Positions 37,153-47,109 of a stretch of DNA of 64,000 bases are shown here, one piece after another (the stretch's first letter is position 1; every line of letters begins with the position of its first letter). Position numbers and translations under genes: made by a program. The notes beneath the pieces were generated by a model. It did not search any database. It saw only the letters and a list, made by a program, of their open reading frames with translations, and was not told the DNA's origin. The stretch is taken from assembly GCF_015680405.1 (NCBI RefSeq), contig NZ_JADLJS010000018.1:1-64000 (forward strand), in the 5' to 3' direction. Source of the DNA: Pseudomonas pudica. Lineage in GTDB: Bacteria > Pseudomonadota > Gammaproteobacteria > Pseudomonadales > Pseudomonadaceae.

Positions 37153-38280
37153 ATGGCCGAAGCAAAAGTACTCAGTGGCGCAGGCCTGCGCGGCCAGGTG
37201 GCCGGCCAGACCGCATTGTCGACCGTGGGCCAGGCCGGTGCCGGGCTGACCTATCGTGGTTACGATGTGCGTGACCTGGCGGCGGGTGCCGAGTTCGAGG
37301 AAGTCGCTTACCTGCTGCTGTACGGCGAGCTGCCAAGCAAAGCCGAACTGGCCGACTACAAGCGCAAGCTCAAGGGCCTGCGTGACCTGCCGCAAGCCCT
37401 GAAGGAAGTGCTCGAGCGCATCCCGCGTGACGCCCACCCGATGGACGTGATGCGCACGGGTTGTTCGGTGCTGGGTACCCTGGAACCCGAACTGACCTTC
37501 GATGCCCAGCGTGACAAGACCGATCGCCTGCTGGCGCTGTTCCCTGCGGTGATGTGCTACTGGTACCGCTTCACCCACGACGGCGTGCGTATCGACTGCA
37601 GCAGTGACGAAGACACCCTCGGTGGCCACTTCCTGCACCTGCTGCACGGCAAGAAGCCGAGCGAGCTGCACGTCAAGGTCATGAACGTGTCGCTGATCCT
37701 CTACGCCGAGCACGAGTTCAACGCCTCGACCTTCACCGCCCGCGTCTGTGCCTCGACCCTGTCCGACCTGTACTCCTGTGTAACCGCTGCCATCGGTTCG
37801 CTGCGTGGCCCGCTGCATGGCGGTGCCAACGAGGCGGCGATGGAGCTGATCGAGCGTTTCCAGAGCCCGCAGGAGGCCACTGCCGAGCTGCTGCGCATGC
37901 TGGAACGCAAGGACAAGATCATGGGCTTTGGCCACGCCATCTACAAAGAGTCCGACCCGCGCAACGAGGTGATCAAGGGCTGGTCGAAACAGCTCGCCGA
38001 CGAAGTGGGTGACAAGGTGCTGTACCCGGTTTCCGAAGCTATCGACAAGACCATGTGGGAGCAGAAGCGCCTGTTCCCCAACGCCGACTTCTACCATGCC
38101 TCGGCGTACCACTTCATGGGCATCCCGACCAAGCTGTTCACCCCGATCTTCGTCTGCTCGCGCCTGACCGGCTGGGCGGCGCACGTCTTCGAGCAGCGGG
38201 CCAATAACCGCATCATCCGCCCAAGCGCCGAGTATGTTGGCGTCGAGCAGCGCCAGTTCGTGCCGATCGAGCAGCGCTGA
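37153..38280 (+). CDS. prpC: 2-methylcitrate synthase
   Basis: PrpC condenses propionyl-CoA with oxaloacetate. The 375-residue product belongs to the citrate-synthase family with active-site segments SLRGPLHGGANE, MGFGHAIYKESDPR (His and Arg) and the C-terminal RLTGWAAHVFEQ. The length and N-terminus (GAGLRGQVAGQTALSTVG, LTYRGYDV) fit methylcitrate synthase better than the longer Gram-negative citrate synthase. AAAGGAG lies before the ATG. Followed by another REP pair. Confidence 0.96.
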   Translation: MAEAKVLSGAGLRGQVAGQTALSTVGQAGAGLTYRGYDVRDLAAGAEFEEVAYLLLYGELPSKAELADYKRKLKGLRDLPQALKEVLERIPRDAHPMDVMRTGCSVLGTLEPELTFDAQRDKTDRLLALFPAVMCYWYRFTHDGVRIDCSSDEDTLGGHFLHLLHGKKPSELHVKVMNVSLILYAEHEFNASTFTARVCASTLSDLYSCVTAAIGSLRGPLHGGANEAAMELIERFQSPQEATAELLRMLERKDKIMGFGHAIYKESDPRNEVIKGWSKQLADEVGDKVLYPVSEAIDKTMWEQKRLFPNADFYHASAYHFMGIPTKLFTPIFVCSRLTGWAAHVFEQRANNRIIRPSAEYVGVEQRQFVPIEQR

Positions 38281-38310
38281 GTCATAGATCGCTGGGGCTG
38301 CTGCGCAGCC

Positions 38311-38380
38311 CTTTCGCGACACAAGGCCGCTCCCACAGGGACGGCGCAGTACCTGTGGGAGCGGCCTTGTGTCGCGAAAG
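38311..38380. repeat. Perfect inverted REP pair between prpC and acnD
   Basis: 29-base copies at 38311-38339 and 38352-38380, of the CGCGACACAAGGCCGC family, are exact inverted complements 12 bases apart. Confidence 0.9.
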
Positions 38381-38449
38381 GGGCGCGTAGCGCCCCCGAG
38401 GCCTGAGCCGCACCTGCCCCCGAATACCGTGACCGAGCCTGATAACGAT

Positions 38450-41038
38450 ATGAACACAGCATTCCGCAAGCACCTGCCAGGCACCGACCTGGACTACTTC
38501 GATGCCCGCGCGGCGGTCGAGGCAATCAAGCCTGGCGCCTACGACGGCCTGCCTTACACCTCTCGCGTACTCGCCGAAAACCTGGTGCGCCGCTGCGACC
38601 CGGCTACCCTCGACGCCTCGCTGGGCCAACTGATCGAGCGCAAGCGCGACCTCGACTTCCCGTGGTTCCCGGCCCGCGTGGTATGCCACGATATTCTCGG
38701 CCAGACCGCACTGGTTGATCTCGCCGGCCTGCGTGACGCCATTGCCGACAAAGGCGGCGACCCGGCCCAGGTCAACCCAGTGGTGCCGGTGCAACTGATC
38801 GTCGACCACTCGCTGGCCGTCGAGTGCGGTGGTTTCGACCCGCAGGCCTTCGAAAAGAACCGCGCCATCGAAGACCGCCGCAACGAAGACCGCTTCCACT
38901 TCATCAACTGGACCAAGAAGGCGTTCAAGAACGTCGACGTGATCCAGCCGGGCAACGGCATCATGCACCAGATCAACCTGGAGAAGATGTCGCCGGTGAT
39001 CCACAACGACCGTGGCGTGGCCTACCCGGACACCTGCGTCGGCACCGACAGCCACACCCCGCATGTCGACGCCTTGGGCGTGATCGCCATCGGCGTGGGT
39101 GGCCTGGAAGCCGAGAACGTGATGCTCGGCCGTGCCTCGTGGATGCGCCTGCCGGAAATCGTCGGCGTCGAGCTGACCGGCAAGCTGGCGCCGAACATCA
39201 CTGCCACCGACCTGGTGCTGGCCCTGACCGAATTCCTGCGCAAGCAGAAAGTCGTCGGCGCCTACCTGGAGTTCCACGGCGAGGGTGCCCGTGCCCTGAC
39301 CCTGGGCGACCGCGCCACCATCTCCAACATGGCCCCGGAATATGGCGCCACTGCGGCGATGTTCGCCATCGACCAGCAGACCATCGACTACCTGCGCCTG
39401 ACCGGCCGCGAAGAACAGCAGGTCAAGCTGGTGGAAACCTATGCCAAGGCCGCCGGCCTGTGGGCCGACAGCCTGGGCGGCGCAGTCTACGAGCGCACCC
39501 TGAGCTTCGACCTGTCGAGCGTGGTACGCAACATGGCCGGCCCGTCCAACCCGCATGCCCGCGTTGCCACCAGCGACCTGGCGGCCAAGGGCATCGCCGG
39601 CAGCTGGGAAGAAGTGCCGGGGCAAATGCCTGATGGCGCGGTGATCATTGCCGCCATCACCAGCTGCACCAACACCAGCAACCCGCGCAACGTGATTGCC
39701 GCAGGCCTGCTGGCGCGCAATGCCAACAAGCTGGGCCTGGCCCGCAAGCCGTGGGTCAAGTCGTCGCTGGCGCCTGGCTCCAAGGCCGTGCAGCTGTACC
39801 TGGAAGAGGCCGGGCTGGAGAAGGAGCTGGAACAGCTCGGCTTTGGCATCGTCGCCTTCGCCTGCACTACCTGCAACGGAATGTCCGGCGCCCTGGACCC
39901 GGTGATCCAGCAAGAAATCATCGACCGTGACCTGTACGCCACTGCCGTGCTGTCGGGCAACCGCAACTTCGACGGGCGCATCCACCCGTATGCCAAGCAG
40001 GCTTTCCTCGCCTCGCCGCCACTGGTGGTGGCATACGCCATCGCCGGTACCATCCGCTTCGACATCGAGAAGGATGTGCTGGGTGTGGTCGATGGCAAGG
40101 AAATCCGCCTCAAGGACATCTGGCCCAGCGACGAAGAGATCGACGCCGTGGTGCGTGCCGCGGTCAAGCCGGAGCAGTTCCGCAAGGTGTACATCCCGAT
40201 GTTCGCCATCGAGGAAGACCGTGGGCCGAAGGTGGCACCGCTGTACGACTGGCGCCCGATGAGTACCTACATCCGCCGCCCGCCGTACTGGGAAGGTGCC
40301 TTGGCCGGCGAACGTACCCTGCGCGGCATGCGCCCGCTGGCAGTGCTGCCGGACAACATCACCACCGACCACCTGTCGCCGTCCAACGCCATCATGCTCG
40401 ACAGCGCTGCCGGCGAGTACCTGGCAAAGATGGGCCTGCCGGAGGAGGACTTCAACTCCTACGCTACCCACCGTGGCGACCACCTGACCGCCCAGCGCGC
40501 TACCTTTGCCAACCCCAAGCTGTTCAACGAAATGGTGCGCAAGGAAGACGGCAGCGTGAAGCAGGGCTCGCTGGCGCGTATCGAGCCGGAAGGCAAGGTC
40601 ACCCGCATGTGGGAGGCGATCGAGACCTACATGGAGCGCAAGCAGCCGCTGATCATCGTCGCCGGTGCCGACTACGGTCAGGGTTCGTCCCGTGACTGGG
40701 CGGCCAAGGGCGTGCGCCTGGCCGGTGTCGAAGCGATCGTCGCCGAAGGCTTCGAGCGTATTCACCGTACCAACCTGGTGGGCATGGGCGTGCTGCCGCT
40801 GGAGTTCAAGCCGGGCACCGACCGCAAGACCCTCGGCCTGGATGGCAGCGAGACCTATGACGTACTGGGCGCGCGTACGCCGCGGGCGACCCTGACCCTG
40901 GTGGTTACTCGCGCCAACGGCGAGCGTCTGGAGGTACCGGTGACCTGCCGTCTGGACACCGCCGAGGAAGTGTCGATCTACGAAGCCGGCGGCGTGCTGC
41001 AGCGCTTCGCCCTGTACTTCCTCGAAGCGACCGCATAA
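38450..41038 (+). CDS. acnD: Fe/S-dependent 2-methylisocitrate dehydratase AcnD
   Basis: AcnD dehydrates 2-methylcitrate in bacteria that use the AcnD-PrpF route. The 862-residue product has the aconitase fold with the [4Fe-4S] ligands Cys406 (ITSCTNTSNP) and Cys472/Cys475 (ACTTCNG), and the mobile C-terminal domain (DYGQGSSRDWAAKG). The ATG at 38450 begins MNTAFRKHLPGT; the ribosome-binding site is weak, and an upstream GTG at 38369 lies inside the REP element and is rejected. prpF follows after a REP pair, as is typical of this operon type. Confidence 0.96.
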   Translation: MNTAFRKHLPGTDLDYFDARAAVEAIKPGAYDGLPYTSRVLAENLVRRCDPATLDASLGQLIERKRDLDFPWFPARVVCHDILGQTALVDLAGLRDAIADKGGDPAQVNPVVPVQLIVDHSLAVECGGFDPQAFEKNRAIEDRRNEDRFHFINWTKKAFKNVDVIQPGNGIMHQINLEKMSPVIHNDRGVAYPDTCVGTDSHTPHVDALGVIAIGVGGLEAENVMLGRASWMRLPEIVGVELTGKLAPNITATDLVLALTEFLRKQKVVGAYLEFHGEGARALTLGDRATISNMAPEYGATAAMFAIDQQTIDYLRLTGREEQQVKLVETYAKAAGLWADSLGGAVYERTLSFDLSSVVRNMAGPSNPHARVATSDLAAKGIAGSWEEVPGQMPDGAVIIAAITSCTNTSNPRNVIAAGLLARNANKLGLARKPWVKSSLAPGSKAVQLYLEEAGLEKELEQLGFGIVAFACTTCNGMSGALDPVIQQEIIDRDLYATAVLSGNRNFDGRIHPYAKQAFLASPPLVVAYAIAGTIRFDIEKDVLGVVDGKEIRLKDIWPSDEEIDAVVRAAVKPEQFRKVYIPMFAIEEDRGPKVAPLYDWRPMSTYIRRPPYWEGALAGERTLRGMRPLAVLPDNITTDHLSPSNAIMLDSAAGEYLAKMGLPEEDFNSYATHRGDHLTAQRATFANPKLFNEMVRKEDGSVKQGSLARIEPEGKVTRMWEAIETYMERKQPLIIVAGADYGQGSSRDWAAKGVRLAGVEAIVAEGFERIHRTNLVGMGVLPLEFKPGTDRKTLGLDGSETYDVLGARTPRATLTLVVTRANGERLEVPVTCRLDTAEEVSIYEAGGVLQRFALYFLEATA

Positions 41039-41059
41039 TTGCTGGGGGCCGCTTTGGGG

Positions 41060-41145
41060 CCCATCGCCGGCAAGCCAGCTCCCACAGGGATTGCACATCC
41101 TGCAGCCAGCTGGGTTCCTGTGGGAGCTGGCTTGCCGGCGATGGG
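41060..41145. repeat. Perfect inverted REP pair between acnD and prpF
   Basis: 29-base copies at 41060-41088 and 41117-41145 (ATCGCCGGCAAGCCAGCTC type) are exact inverted complements 28 bases apart. Confidence 0.9.
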
Positions 41146-41195
41146 CTGCATGGCAGCCCCGGGTTTTTATGCCTATCAGACAGGACAGCACATCC

Positions 41196-42386
41196 ATGGC
41201 TCATGTACCGCAAGTAAGAATCCCCGCCACCTACATCCGTGGCGGCACCAGCAAAGGCGTGTTCTTCCGCCTGCAAGACCTGCCCGAGCAGGCGCAGATC
41301 CCCGGCCCTGCCCGTGATGCACTGCTGCTGCGGGTGATCGGCAGCCCCGACCCCTATGGCAAGCAGATCGACGGCATGGGCGGTGCCACTTCGAGCACCA
41401 GCAAGACCGTGATCCTGTCGCAAAGCATCAAGCCTGAACACGATGTCGACTACCTGTTCGGCCAGGTCAGCATCGACAAGGCCTTCGTCGACTGGAGCGG
41501 CAATTGCGGCAACCTCTCCGCCGCGGTCGGTTCGTTCGCCATCAGCAGCGGCCTGGTCGACCCGGCACGCATTCCGCGCAACGGCATCGCCACCGTGCGC
41601 ATCTGGCAGGCCAACATCGGCAAGACCATCATCGCCCATGTGCCGATCACCGAGGGAGAAGTGCAGGAAACCGGCGACTTCGAGCTGGACGGGGTGACCT
41701 TCCCGGCTGCAGAGGTGCAGCTGGAGTTCCTCGACCCGGCGGCCGATGAAGATGGCGACGGCGGGGCGATGTTCCCCACCGGCAATCTGGTCGATGACCT
41801 CGATGTGCCAGGTGTCGGGACGTTCAAGGCGACCCTGATCAATGCCGGTATCCCGACCATCTTCGTCAATGCGGCGGATATCGGCTACACCGGCACCGAA
41901 CTGCAGGACGCCATCAACGGCGACGCGCAGGCGCTGCTGCGCTTCGAGACGATTCGCGCCTATGGTGCCGTACGCATGGGCCTGATCGACAACGTCGACC
42001 AGGCTGCCGGGCGTCAGCACACACCGAAAGTGGCTTTCGTCGCGCCGCCGAGCACCTACACTGCGTCCAGTGGCAAAGCGGTGCAGGCAGGTGATATCGA
42101 CTTGCTGGTACGGGCCTTGTCGATGGGCAAGCTGCACCATGCAATGATGGGGACGGCCGCGGTGGCCATCGGCACCGCGGCGGCCATTCCGGGCACGCTG
42201 GTCAACCTCGCCGCAGGCGGGGGCGAGCGCAGCGCCGTGCGTTTCGGCCACCCCTCGGGCACCCTGCGGGTGGGGGCCGAGGCGCGCCAGGTGAATGGTG
42301 AATGGACAGTGACCAAGGCAATCATGAGCCGCAGTGCTCGCGTGCTGATGGAGGGCTGGGTTCGCGTGCCTGGCGATAGCTTCTAA
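41196..42386 (+). CDS. prpF: 2-methylaconitate isomerase PrpF
   Basis: PrpF isomerises the methylaconitate product of AcnD so that the cycle can run without PrpD. The 396-residue product has the diaminopimelate-epimerase-like double fold, with conserved RGGTSKGVFF, GGATSSTSKT, DWSGNCGNLSAA and KLHHAMMGTAAVA segments. The ATG at 41196 has AGGA about 10 bases upstream and begins MAHVPQVRIPATYIRGG; an in-frame ATG at 41169 has no ribosome-binding site. Confidence 0.95.
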   Translation: MAHVPQVRIPATYIRGGTSKGVFFRLQDLPEQAQIPGPARDALLLRVIGSPDPYGKQIDGMGGATSSTSKTVILSQSIKPEHDVDYLFGQVSIDKAFVDWSGNCGNLSAAVGSFAISSGLVDPARIPRNGIATVRIWQANIGKTIIAHVPITEGEVQETGDFELDGVTFPAAEVQLEFLDPAADEDGDGGAMFPTGNLVDDLDVPGVGTFKATLINAGIPTIFVNAADIGYTGTELQDAINGDAQALLRFETIRAYGAVRMGLIDNVDQAAGRQHTPKVAFVAPPSTYTASSGKAVQAGDIDLLVRALSMGKLHHAMMGTAAVAIGTAAAIPGTLVNLAAGGGERSAVRFGHPSGTLRVGAEARQVNGEWTVTKAIMSRSARVLMEGWVRVPGDSF

Positions 42387-42426
42387 CGCACCACTGGCGC
42401 TCGGCTTTAGTTCGTTGGGGCCGCTT

Positions 42427-42462
42427 TGCGCCCCTTCGCGGGCTTGCCCGCGAAGGGGCGCA
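42427..42462. repeat. Single long REP-like palindrome between prpF and prpD
   Basis: 17-base arms (42427-42443 and 42446-42462) with the core CTTCGCGGGC-TT-GCCCGCGAAG form an exact dyad with a 2-base centre. Confidence 0.85.
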
Positions 42463-42495
42463 CCGCAGCCCCGGCAATTCTGAAGGGAGCTGGAT

Positions 42496-44022
42496 ATGAG
42501 CGCCAACGTAGACCTCAATGCCCGCCCGGACTACGACCGGGTGCTGCAAACCCTCGCCGATTACGCCCTCACGTACCGGGTCGAATCCGCCGAAGCCCTG
42601 GACACCGCACGCAACTGCCTGATGGATACCCTCGGCTGCGGCCTGCTGGCCCTGCGCTTCCCCGAATGCACCAAACTACTGGGCCCCCAGGTGGAAGGCA
42701 CCTTTGTGCCCAACGGCGCCCGCGTCCCCGGCACCGCCTACCGCCTGGACCCGGTCAAGGCCGCCTGGGACATCGGTTGCACGGTGCGCTGGCTGGATTA
42801 CAACGATACCTGGCTGGCCGCCGAATGGGCCCACCCCTCGGACAACCTAGGGGGGATCCTGGCCGTTGCCGATCACCTTTCCCAGAAGCGCGTGGCCGCA
42901 GGTGAAACACCGCTACTGATGCGCGATGTGCTCGAAGCCATGGTCATGGCTCACGAGATCCAGGGCGTACTGGCGCTGGAAAACGCCTTCAACCGTGTTG
43001 GCCTCGACCACGTGATACTGGTCAAGGTGGCCTCCACCGCCGTGTGCGCCAGGCTGATGGGGGCCAGCCGTGAGCAGATGCTGAGTGCCTTGTCCCACGC
43101 CTTCGTCGACGGCCAGGCGCTGCGTACCTACCGCCATGCGCCCAACGCCGGTTCGCGCAAATCGTGGGCCGCCGGTGATGCTTCCAGCCGTGGCGTGCGC
43201 CTGGCCGATATTGCCTTGCGTGGCGAGATGGGCGTGCCGGGTGTACTCACTGCGCCACAGTGGGGCTTCTACGATGTGCTGTTCAGTCACACCAACAAGG
43301 ACCTTGCGCTCAAGCCGTCCGAGCAGCAAGAGCTGCGCGTGCCGCAGGCCCTGGGCAGCTACGTGATGGAGAACGTGCTGTTCAAGGTCAGTTTCCCGGC
43401 CGAGTTCCACGCCCAGACCGCATGCGAGGCAGCGGTAACCCTGCATCCACTGGTGCGTAACCGCCTGCACGAAATCGACCGTATCGTCATTACCACCCAG
43501 GAGTCGGCAATCCGCATCATTTCCAAGAGCGGCCCGCTGGCCAATGCCGCCGACCGCGATCACTGTCTGCAGTACATGGTGGCGGTGCCGCTGATTTTCG
43601 GTCATCTGGTGGCCGAGCATTACGAAGACACCTTCCATGCCAACCATCCCAGTATCGACCGCCTGCGCGAGAAGATGGAGGTGGTGGAAGACCCGCGCTT
43701 CAGCCGTGAATACCTGGAGCCGGACAAACGCTCGATCGCCAACGCGCTGCAGGTGTTCTTCAAGGATGGCAGCAGTACCGATCAGGTGGTGGTGGAATAC
43801 CCGATCGGGCATCGCCGGCGGCGAGGGGAGGGCATACCGTTGCTGGAGGCCAAGTTCAGGGACAACCTGGCGACGCGCTTTGCGCGGCAGCGGTGTGGGG
43901 AGATTCTTGAGGTGTGCAAGGACCAGCAAAAGCTGGAACAGATGGCGGTCCACTGGTTGGTCCCCCTGTGCGTCATCTGCGGTTGCCGGTCCGGGCCGCT
44001 GCGGGGCTTTCCCCGCGATTAG
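42496..44022 (+). CDS. prpD: 2-methylcitrate dehydratase PrpD, with probable stop-loss extension
   Basis: PrpD is the iron-sulfur-independent 2-methylcitrate dehydratase. The 508-residue product carries the MmgE/PrpD fold with family segments [46 protein letters not shown] and [21 protein letters not shown] precedes the ATG. As I remember, the Pseudomonas protein is about 494 residues and ends near LFVI; here residues 483-494 read [14 protein letters not shown] and then continue 14 residues ([14 protein letters not shown]) into GC-rich intergenic-type sequence, as if TGA had become TGC. AcnD-PrpF makes PrpD partly redundant, which could allow such decay. Likely active, but the tail is odd. 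Confidence 0.92.
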   Translation: MSANVDLNARPDYDRVLQTLADYALTYRVESAEALDTARNCLMDTLGCGLLALRFPECTKLLGPQVEGTFVPNGARVPGTAYRLDPVKAAWDIGCTVRWLDYNDTWLAAEWAHPSDNLGGILAVADHLSQKRVAAGETPLLMRDVLEAMVMAHEIQGVLALENAFNRVGLDHVILVKVASTAVCARLMGASREQMLSALSHAFVDGQALRTYRHAPNAGSRKSWAAGDASSRGVRLADIALRGEMGVPGVLTAPQWGFYDVLFSHTNKDLALKPSEQQELRVPQALGSYVMENVLFKVSFPAEFHAQTACEAAVTLHPLVRNRLHEIDRIVITTQESAIRIISKSGPLANAADRDHCLQYMVAVPLIFGHLVAEHYEDTFHANHPSIDRLREKMEVVEDPRFSREYLEPDKRSIANALQVFFKDGSSTDQVVVEYPIGHRRRRGEGIPLLEAKFRDNLATRFARQRCGEILEVCKDQQKLEQMAVHWLVPLCVICGCRSGPLRGFPRD

Positions 44023-44042
44023 GCCGGTACAGGTTGAAACAA

Positions 44043-44076
44043 GAAAGCCCCGACATTTCTGCCGGGGCTTTCCTTT
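44043..44076. terminator. Bidirectional terminator between prpD and acnB
   Basis: GAAAGCCCCG (44043-44052) and CGGGGCTTTC (44063-44072) form a 10-bp stem, with T-rich CTTT after it and A-rich sequence before it. Confidence 0.85.
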
Positions 44077-44093
44077 ACATCCTACAACTCAGC

Positions 44094-46703
44094 TTACGCC
44101 TGAACCACCGGGATCTTGGCGTTGGCTGCCGCTTCGCGGAACTCGGCGATCTGGTCGAAGCTCAGGTAGCGGTAAACGTCGGCAGCCATGCTGTCGATGT
44201 CCTTCGCGTACTGCATGTACTCTTCGACGGTCGGCAACTTGCCGATGATCGAAGCGACAGCAGCCAGCTCGGCCGATGCCAGGTACACGTTGGTGGCGTC
44301 GCCCAGACGGTTCGGGAAGTTACGGGTCGAGGTGGAGACCACGGTCGAACCGGTCTGCACACGTGCCTGGTTACCCATGCACAGCGAGCAGCCTGGCATT
44401 TCCATGCGCGCGCCAGCCTTGCCGTAGATGCCGTAGTAGCCTTCTTCGGTCAGCTGGTGAGCGTCCATCTTGGTTGGCGGAGCCAGCCACAGACGGGTCG
44501 GGATGCCGCCCTTGACCTTGTCCAGCAGCTTGCCGGCAGCACGGAAGTGGCCGATGTTGGTCATGCACGAACCGATGAACACTTCGTCGATCTTCTCGCC
44601 CTGTACCGAAGACAGCAGGCGGGCATCGTCCGGGTCGTTCGGCGCGCAGAGCACAGGCTCTTTCACCTCGGCCAGGTCGATTTCGATGATTTCGGCGTAT
44701 TCGGCATCGGCGTCGGCCGACAGCAGCTCAGGCTTGGCCAGCCAGGCTTCCATGGCCTGGGCGCGGCGCTCCAGGGTGCGGGCATCGCCGTAGCCTTCGC
44801 CGATCATCCAGCGCAGCAGGGTGATGTTGGACTGCAGGTACTCGGCGATGGCCTTCTCTGGCAGCTTGATGGTGCAACCGGCAGCGGAACGCTCGGCCGA
44901 GGCGTCGGACAGCTCGAAGGCTTGCTCGACGGTCAGCTCGTTCAGGCCTTCGATCTCGAGGATGCGGCCGGAGAAGATGTTCTTCTTGCCCTTCTTCTCG
45001 ACGGTCAGCAGGCCCTTCTGGATGGCGTAGTAAGGGATGGCGTGGACCAGGTCACGCAGGGTGATGCCTGGCTGCAGTTTACCCTTGAAGCGCACCAGCA
45101 CGGATTCTGGCATGTCCAGCGGCATGACGCCGGTGGCGGCGGCGAAGGCCACCAGGCCGGAACCTGCCGGGAACGAGATGCCGATCGGGAAGCGGGTGTG
45201 CGAGTCGCCACCGGTACCCACGGTGTCAGGCATCAGCATGCGGTTCAGCCAGCTGTGGATGATGCCGTCGCCAGGGCGCAGCGACACGCCGCCACGGGTG
45301 CGGATGAAGTCTGGCAGGGTGTGGTGGGTGGTGACGTCGATCGGCTTCGGATAGGCCGCGGTGTGGCAGAACGACTGCATCACCAGGTCAGCGGAGAAGC
45401 CCAGGCACGCCAGGTCTTTCAGCTCGTCGCGGGTCATCGGGCCAGTGGTGTCCTGGGAACCGACGGTGGTCATCTTCGGCTCGCAGTAGGCGCCTGGGCG
45501 CACGCCCTGGCCTTCTGGCAGGCCGCAGGCACGGCCGACCATTTTCTGTGCCAGGGTGAAGCCCTTGCCCGAATCGGCAGGCTGCTCCGGCTTCTTGAAC
45601 AGGTCGGAAGCACCCAGGCCCAGTTCGGCACGGGCTTTTTCGGTCAGGCCGCGGCCGACGATCAGCGGGATACGGCCGCCAGCGCGGACTTCATCCAGCA
45701 GCACTTCGGTTTTCAGCTCGAAGTTGGTGACCAGTTCGTCGCTACCGTGACGGCGTACTTCGCCCTTGAACGGGTAAACGTCGATGACGTCGCCCATGGC
45801 CAGGTTGGTGCAGTCGAATTCGATCGGCAGGGCGCCGGCGTCTTCCATGGTGTTGTAGAAGATCGGGGCAATCTTGGTACCGAAGCAGAAGCCACCGGCG
45901 CGCTTGTTCGGCACGTACGGGATGTCGTCGCCGAAGAACCACAGCACCGAGTTGGTGGCGGATTTGCGCGAGGAACCGGTACCGACCACGTCACCGACGT
46001 AGGCAACCGGGAAGCCTTTGGCCTTGACGGCTTCGATCTGGGCCAGCGGGCCGACCGAGCCAGGCTGCTGCGGCTCGATGCCGTCGCGGGCCATCTTCAG
46101 CATGGCCAGGGCATGCAGCGGGATGTCAGGGCGCGACCAGGCGTCCGGAGCAGGGGACAGGTCGTCGGTGTTGGTTTCGCCAGGCACCTTGAACACGGTC
46201 AGGGTGTACTTGTCGGCGATGGCCGGACGCGAGGTGAACCACTCGCCGGCAGCCCAGGATTCCAGCACGGCCTTGGCGTGAACGTTGCCGGCCTTGGCTT
46301 TTTCGGCCACGTCGTGGAAGGCATCGAACATCAGCAGGGTGTGCTTGAGCTGTTCGGCCGCGACGGCGCCCAGTTCGGCGTCATCCAGCAGTGCGACCAG
46401 CGTTTCGATGTTGTAGCCGCCCTGCATGGTGCCCAGCAGTTCGGTGGCGTGCTTGCGGTCGATCAGTGGCGACTTGGCTTCGCCCTTGGCGACGGCGGAG
46501 AGGAAAGCGGCCTTGACGTAGGCGGCTTCGTCGACCCCTGGCGGTACGCGGTTGGTGATCAGGTCTACGAGGAAGGCTTCTTCGCCGGCCGGCGGGTTTT
46601 TCAGCAGCTCGACCAGGCCTGCAGTTTGTTCGGCGTTCAGCGGCTGGGGCACGATACCCAGGGCGGCACGCTCTTCGATGTGTTTGCGGTAGGCTTCAAG
46701 CAC
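44094..46703 (-). CDS. acnB: Bifunctional aconitate hydratase 2 / 2-methylisocitrate dehydratase
   Basis: AcnB is the main TCA-cycle aconitase and can also hydrate 2-methylaconitate, closing the methylcitrate cycle encoded next door. The 869-residue product has the AcnB-type order: HEAT-like N-terminal domain, swivelling domain 4 in the middle, then the catalytic core with [4Fe-4S] cysteines ([13 protein letters not shown] and [10 protein letters not shown]). The start is read as GTG at 46703, with GAGGGA seven bases upstream and the normal N-terminus [12 protein letters not shown]; an ATG 15 bases upstream (46718) is also possible. A long, structured leader lies between this and its promoter. 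Confidence 0.96.
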   Translation of the reverse strand: MLEAYRKHIEERAALGIVPQPLNAEQTAGLVELLKNPPAGEEAFLVDLITNRVPPGVDEAAYVKAAFLSAVAKGEAKSPLIDRKHATELLGTMQGGYNIETLVALLDDAELGAVAAEQLKHTLLMFDAFHDVAEKAKAGNVHAKAVLESWAAGEWFTSRPAIADKYTLTVFKVPGETNTDDLSPAPDAWSRPDIPLHALAMLKMARDGIEPQQPGSVGPLAQIEAVKAKGFPVAYVGDVVGTGSSRKSATNSVLWFFGDDIPYVPNKRAGGFCFGTKIAPIFYNTMEDAGALPIEFDCTNLAMGDVIDVYPFKGEVRRHGSDELVTNFELKTEVLLDEVRAGGRIPLIVGRGLTEKARAELGLGASDLFKKPEQPADSGKGFTLAQKMVGRACGLPEGQGVRPGAYCEPKMTTVGSQDTTGPMTRDELKDLACLGFSADLVMQSFCHTAAYPKPIDVTTHHTLPDFIRTRGGVSLRPGDGIIHSWLNRMLMPDTVGTGGDSHTRFPIGISFPAGSGLVAFAAATGVMPLDMPESVLVRFKGKLQPGITLRDLVHAIPYYAIQKGLLTVEKKGKKNIFSGRILEIEGLNELTVEQAFELSDASAERSAAGCTIKLPEKAIAEYLQSNITLLRWMIGEGYGDARTLERRAQAMEAWLAKPELLSADADAEYAEIIEIDLAEVKEPVLCAPNDPDDARLLSSVQGEKIDEVFIGSCMTNIGHFRAAGKLLDKVKGGIPTRLWLAPPTKMDAHQLTEEGYYGIYGKAGARMEMPGCSLCMGNQARVQTGSTVVSTSTRNFPNRLGDATNVYLASAELAAVASIIGKLPTVEEYMQYAKDIDSMAADVYRYLSFDQIAEFREAAANAKIPVVQA

Positions 46704-46824
46704 AGTTATTTCCCTCATCAGTGGTCCCTAAAGGGGGTCCGGGACGCTCATCCAGCATTCAATGCACCCATGCGCTGCCACGGCTTTGTGGGCCGCCCAG
46801 CCAGAGTCGCAAAGAATCCTTACA

Positions 46825-46960
46825 GAAGCTGCTTTCAAAGTTTTACGCCAGCAGAACGGGGAGCTGATGAGGGCTGGCACGGGCATGCGAGGGATGCATG
46901 GCCCGGGCCAACGCCGTTCTACCGGATGAACTGTGCTCGTGACGCTTTGAAAACAGCTTC
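46825..46960 (-). promoter_or_regulatory. Nested inverted repeats in the acnB leader
   Basis: GAAGCTGCTTTCAAAG (46825-46840) and CTTTGAAAACAGCTTC (46945-46960) pair at 15 of 16 positions across about 104 bases. Inside, AGAACGG and CCGTTCT pair again and GGCCCGGGCC is palindromic. The gap 46704-47109 otherwise has only the putative promoter. Confidence 0.5.
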
Positions 46961-46994
46961 CAACGGACATTGTTGCCTTTGAAAAGGCCGGATG

Positions 46995-47023
46995 ATTCTA
47001 CGGCAAAAAAAGCCCGAAGGTAA
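46995..47023 (-). promoter_or_regulatory. Putative acnB promoter
   Basis: On the minus strand TTACCT (47018-47023) and TAGAAT (46995-47000) are 17 bases apart. A start near 46988 would give a leader of roughly 285 bases containing the nested inverted repeats. Confidence 0.45.
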
Positions 47024-47109
47024 GGCGGCGAAGATGACTTTAACGAGTGACCCTGGTTAGACAAAGGGCTAACATGGGACCGTGTTCCACCGCCAAGCTG
47101 TTGTTTTTC

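Noticed and set aside
36986..42495. REP hairpins in the prp operon as full terminators
   Set aside because: They lack U-tracts and lie between genes of one pathway that need joint expression; partial effects are more likely.
46728..46970. An 80-codon open frame in the acnB leader with a fair ribosome-binding site
   Set aside because: Codon use is not Pseudomonas-like, the composition is odd (many Cys and Trp), and it spans the inverted repeats; it is more likely untranslated leader.
38282..46982. Very long open frames antisense to acnD and acnB (about 970 and 1020 codons)
   Set aside because: They mirror the GC-rich third positions of real genes, lack family features and ribosome-binding sites, and such shadows also occur opposite lon, clpX and prpE.
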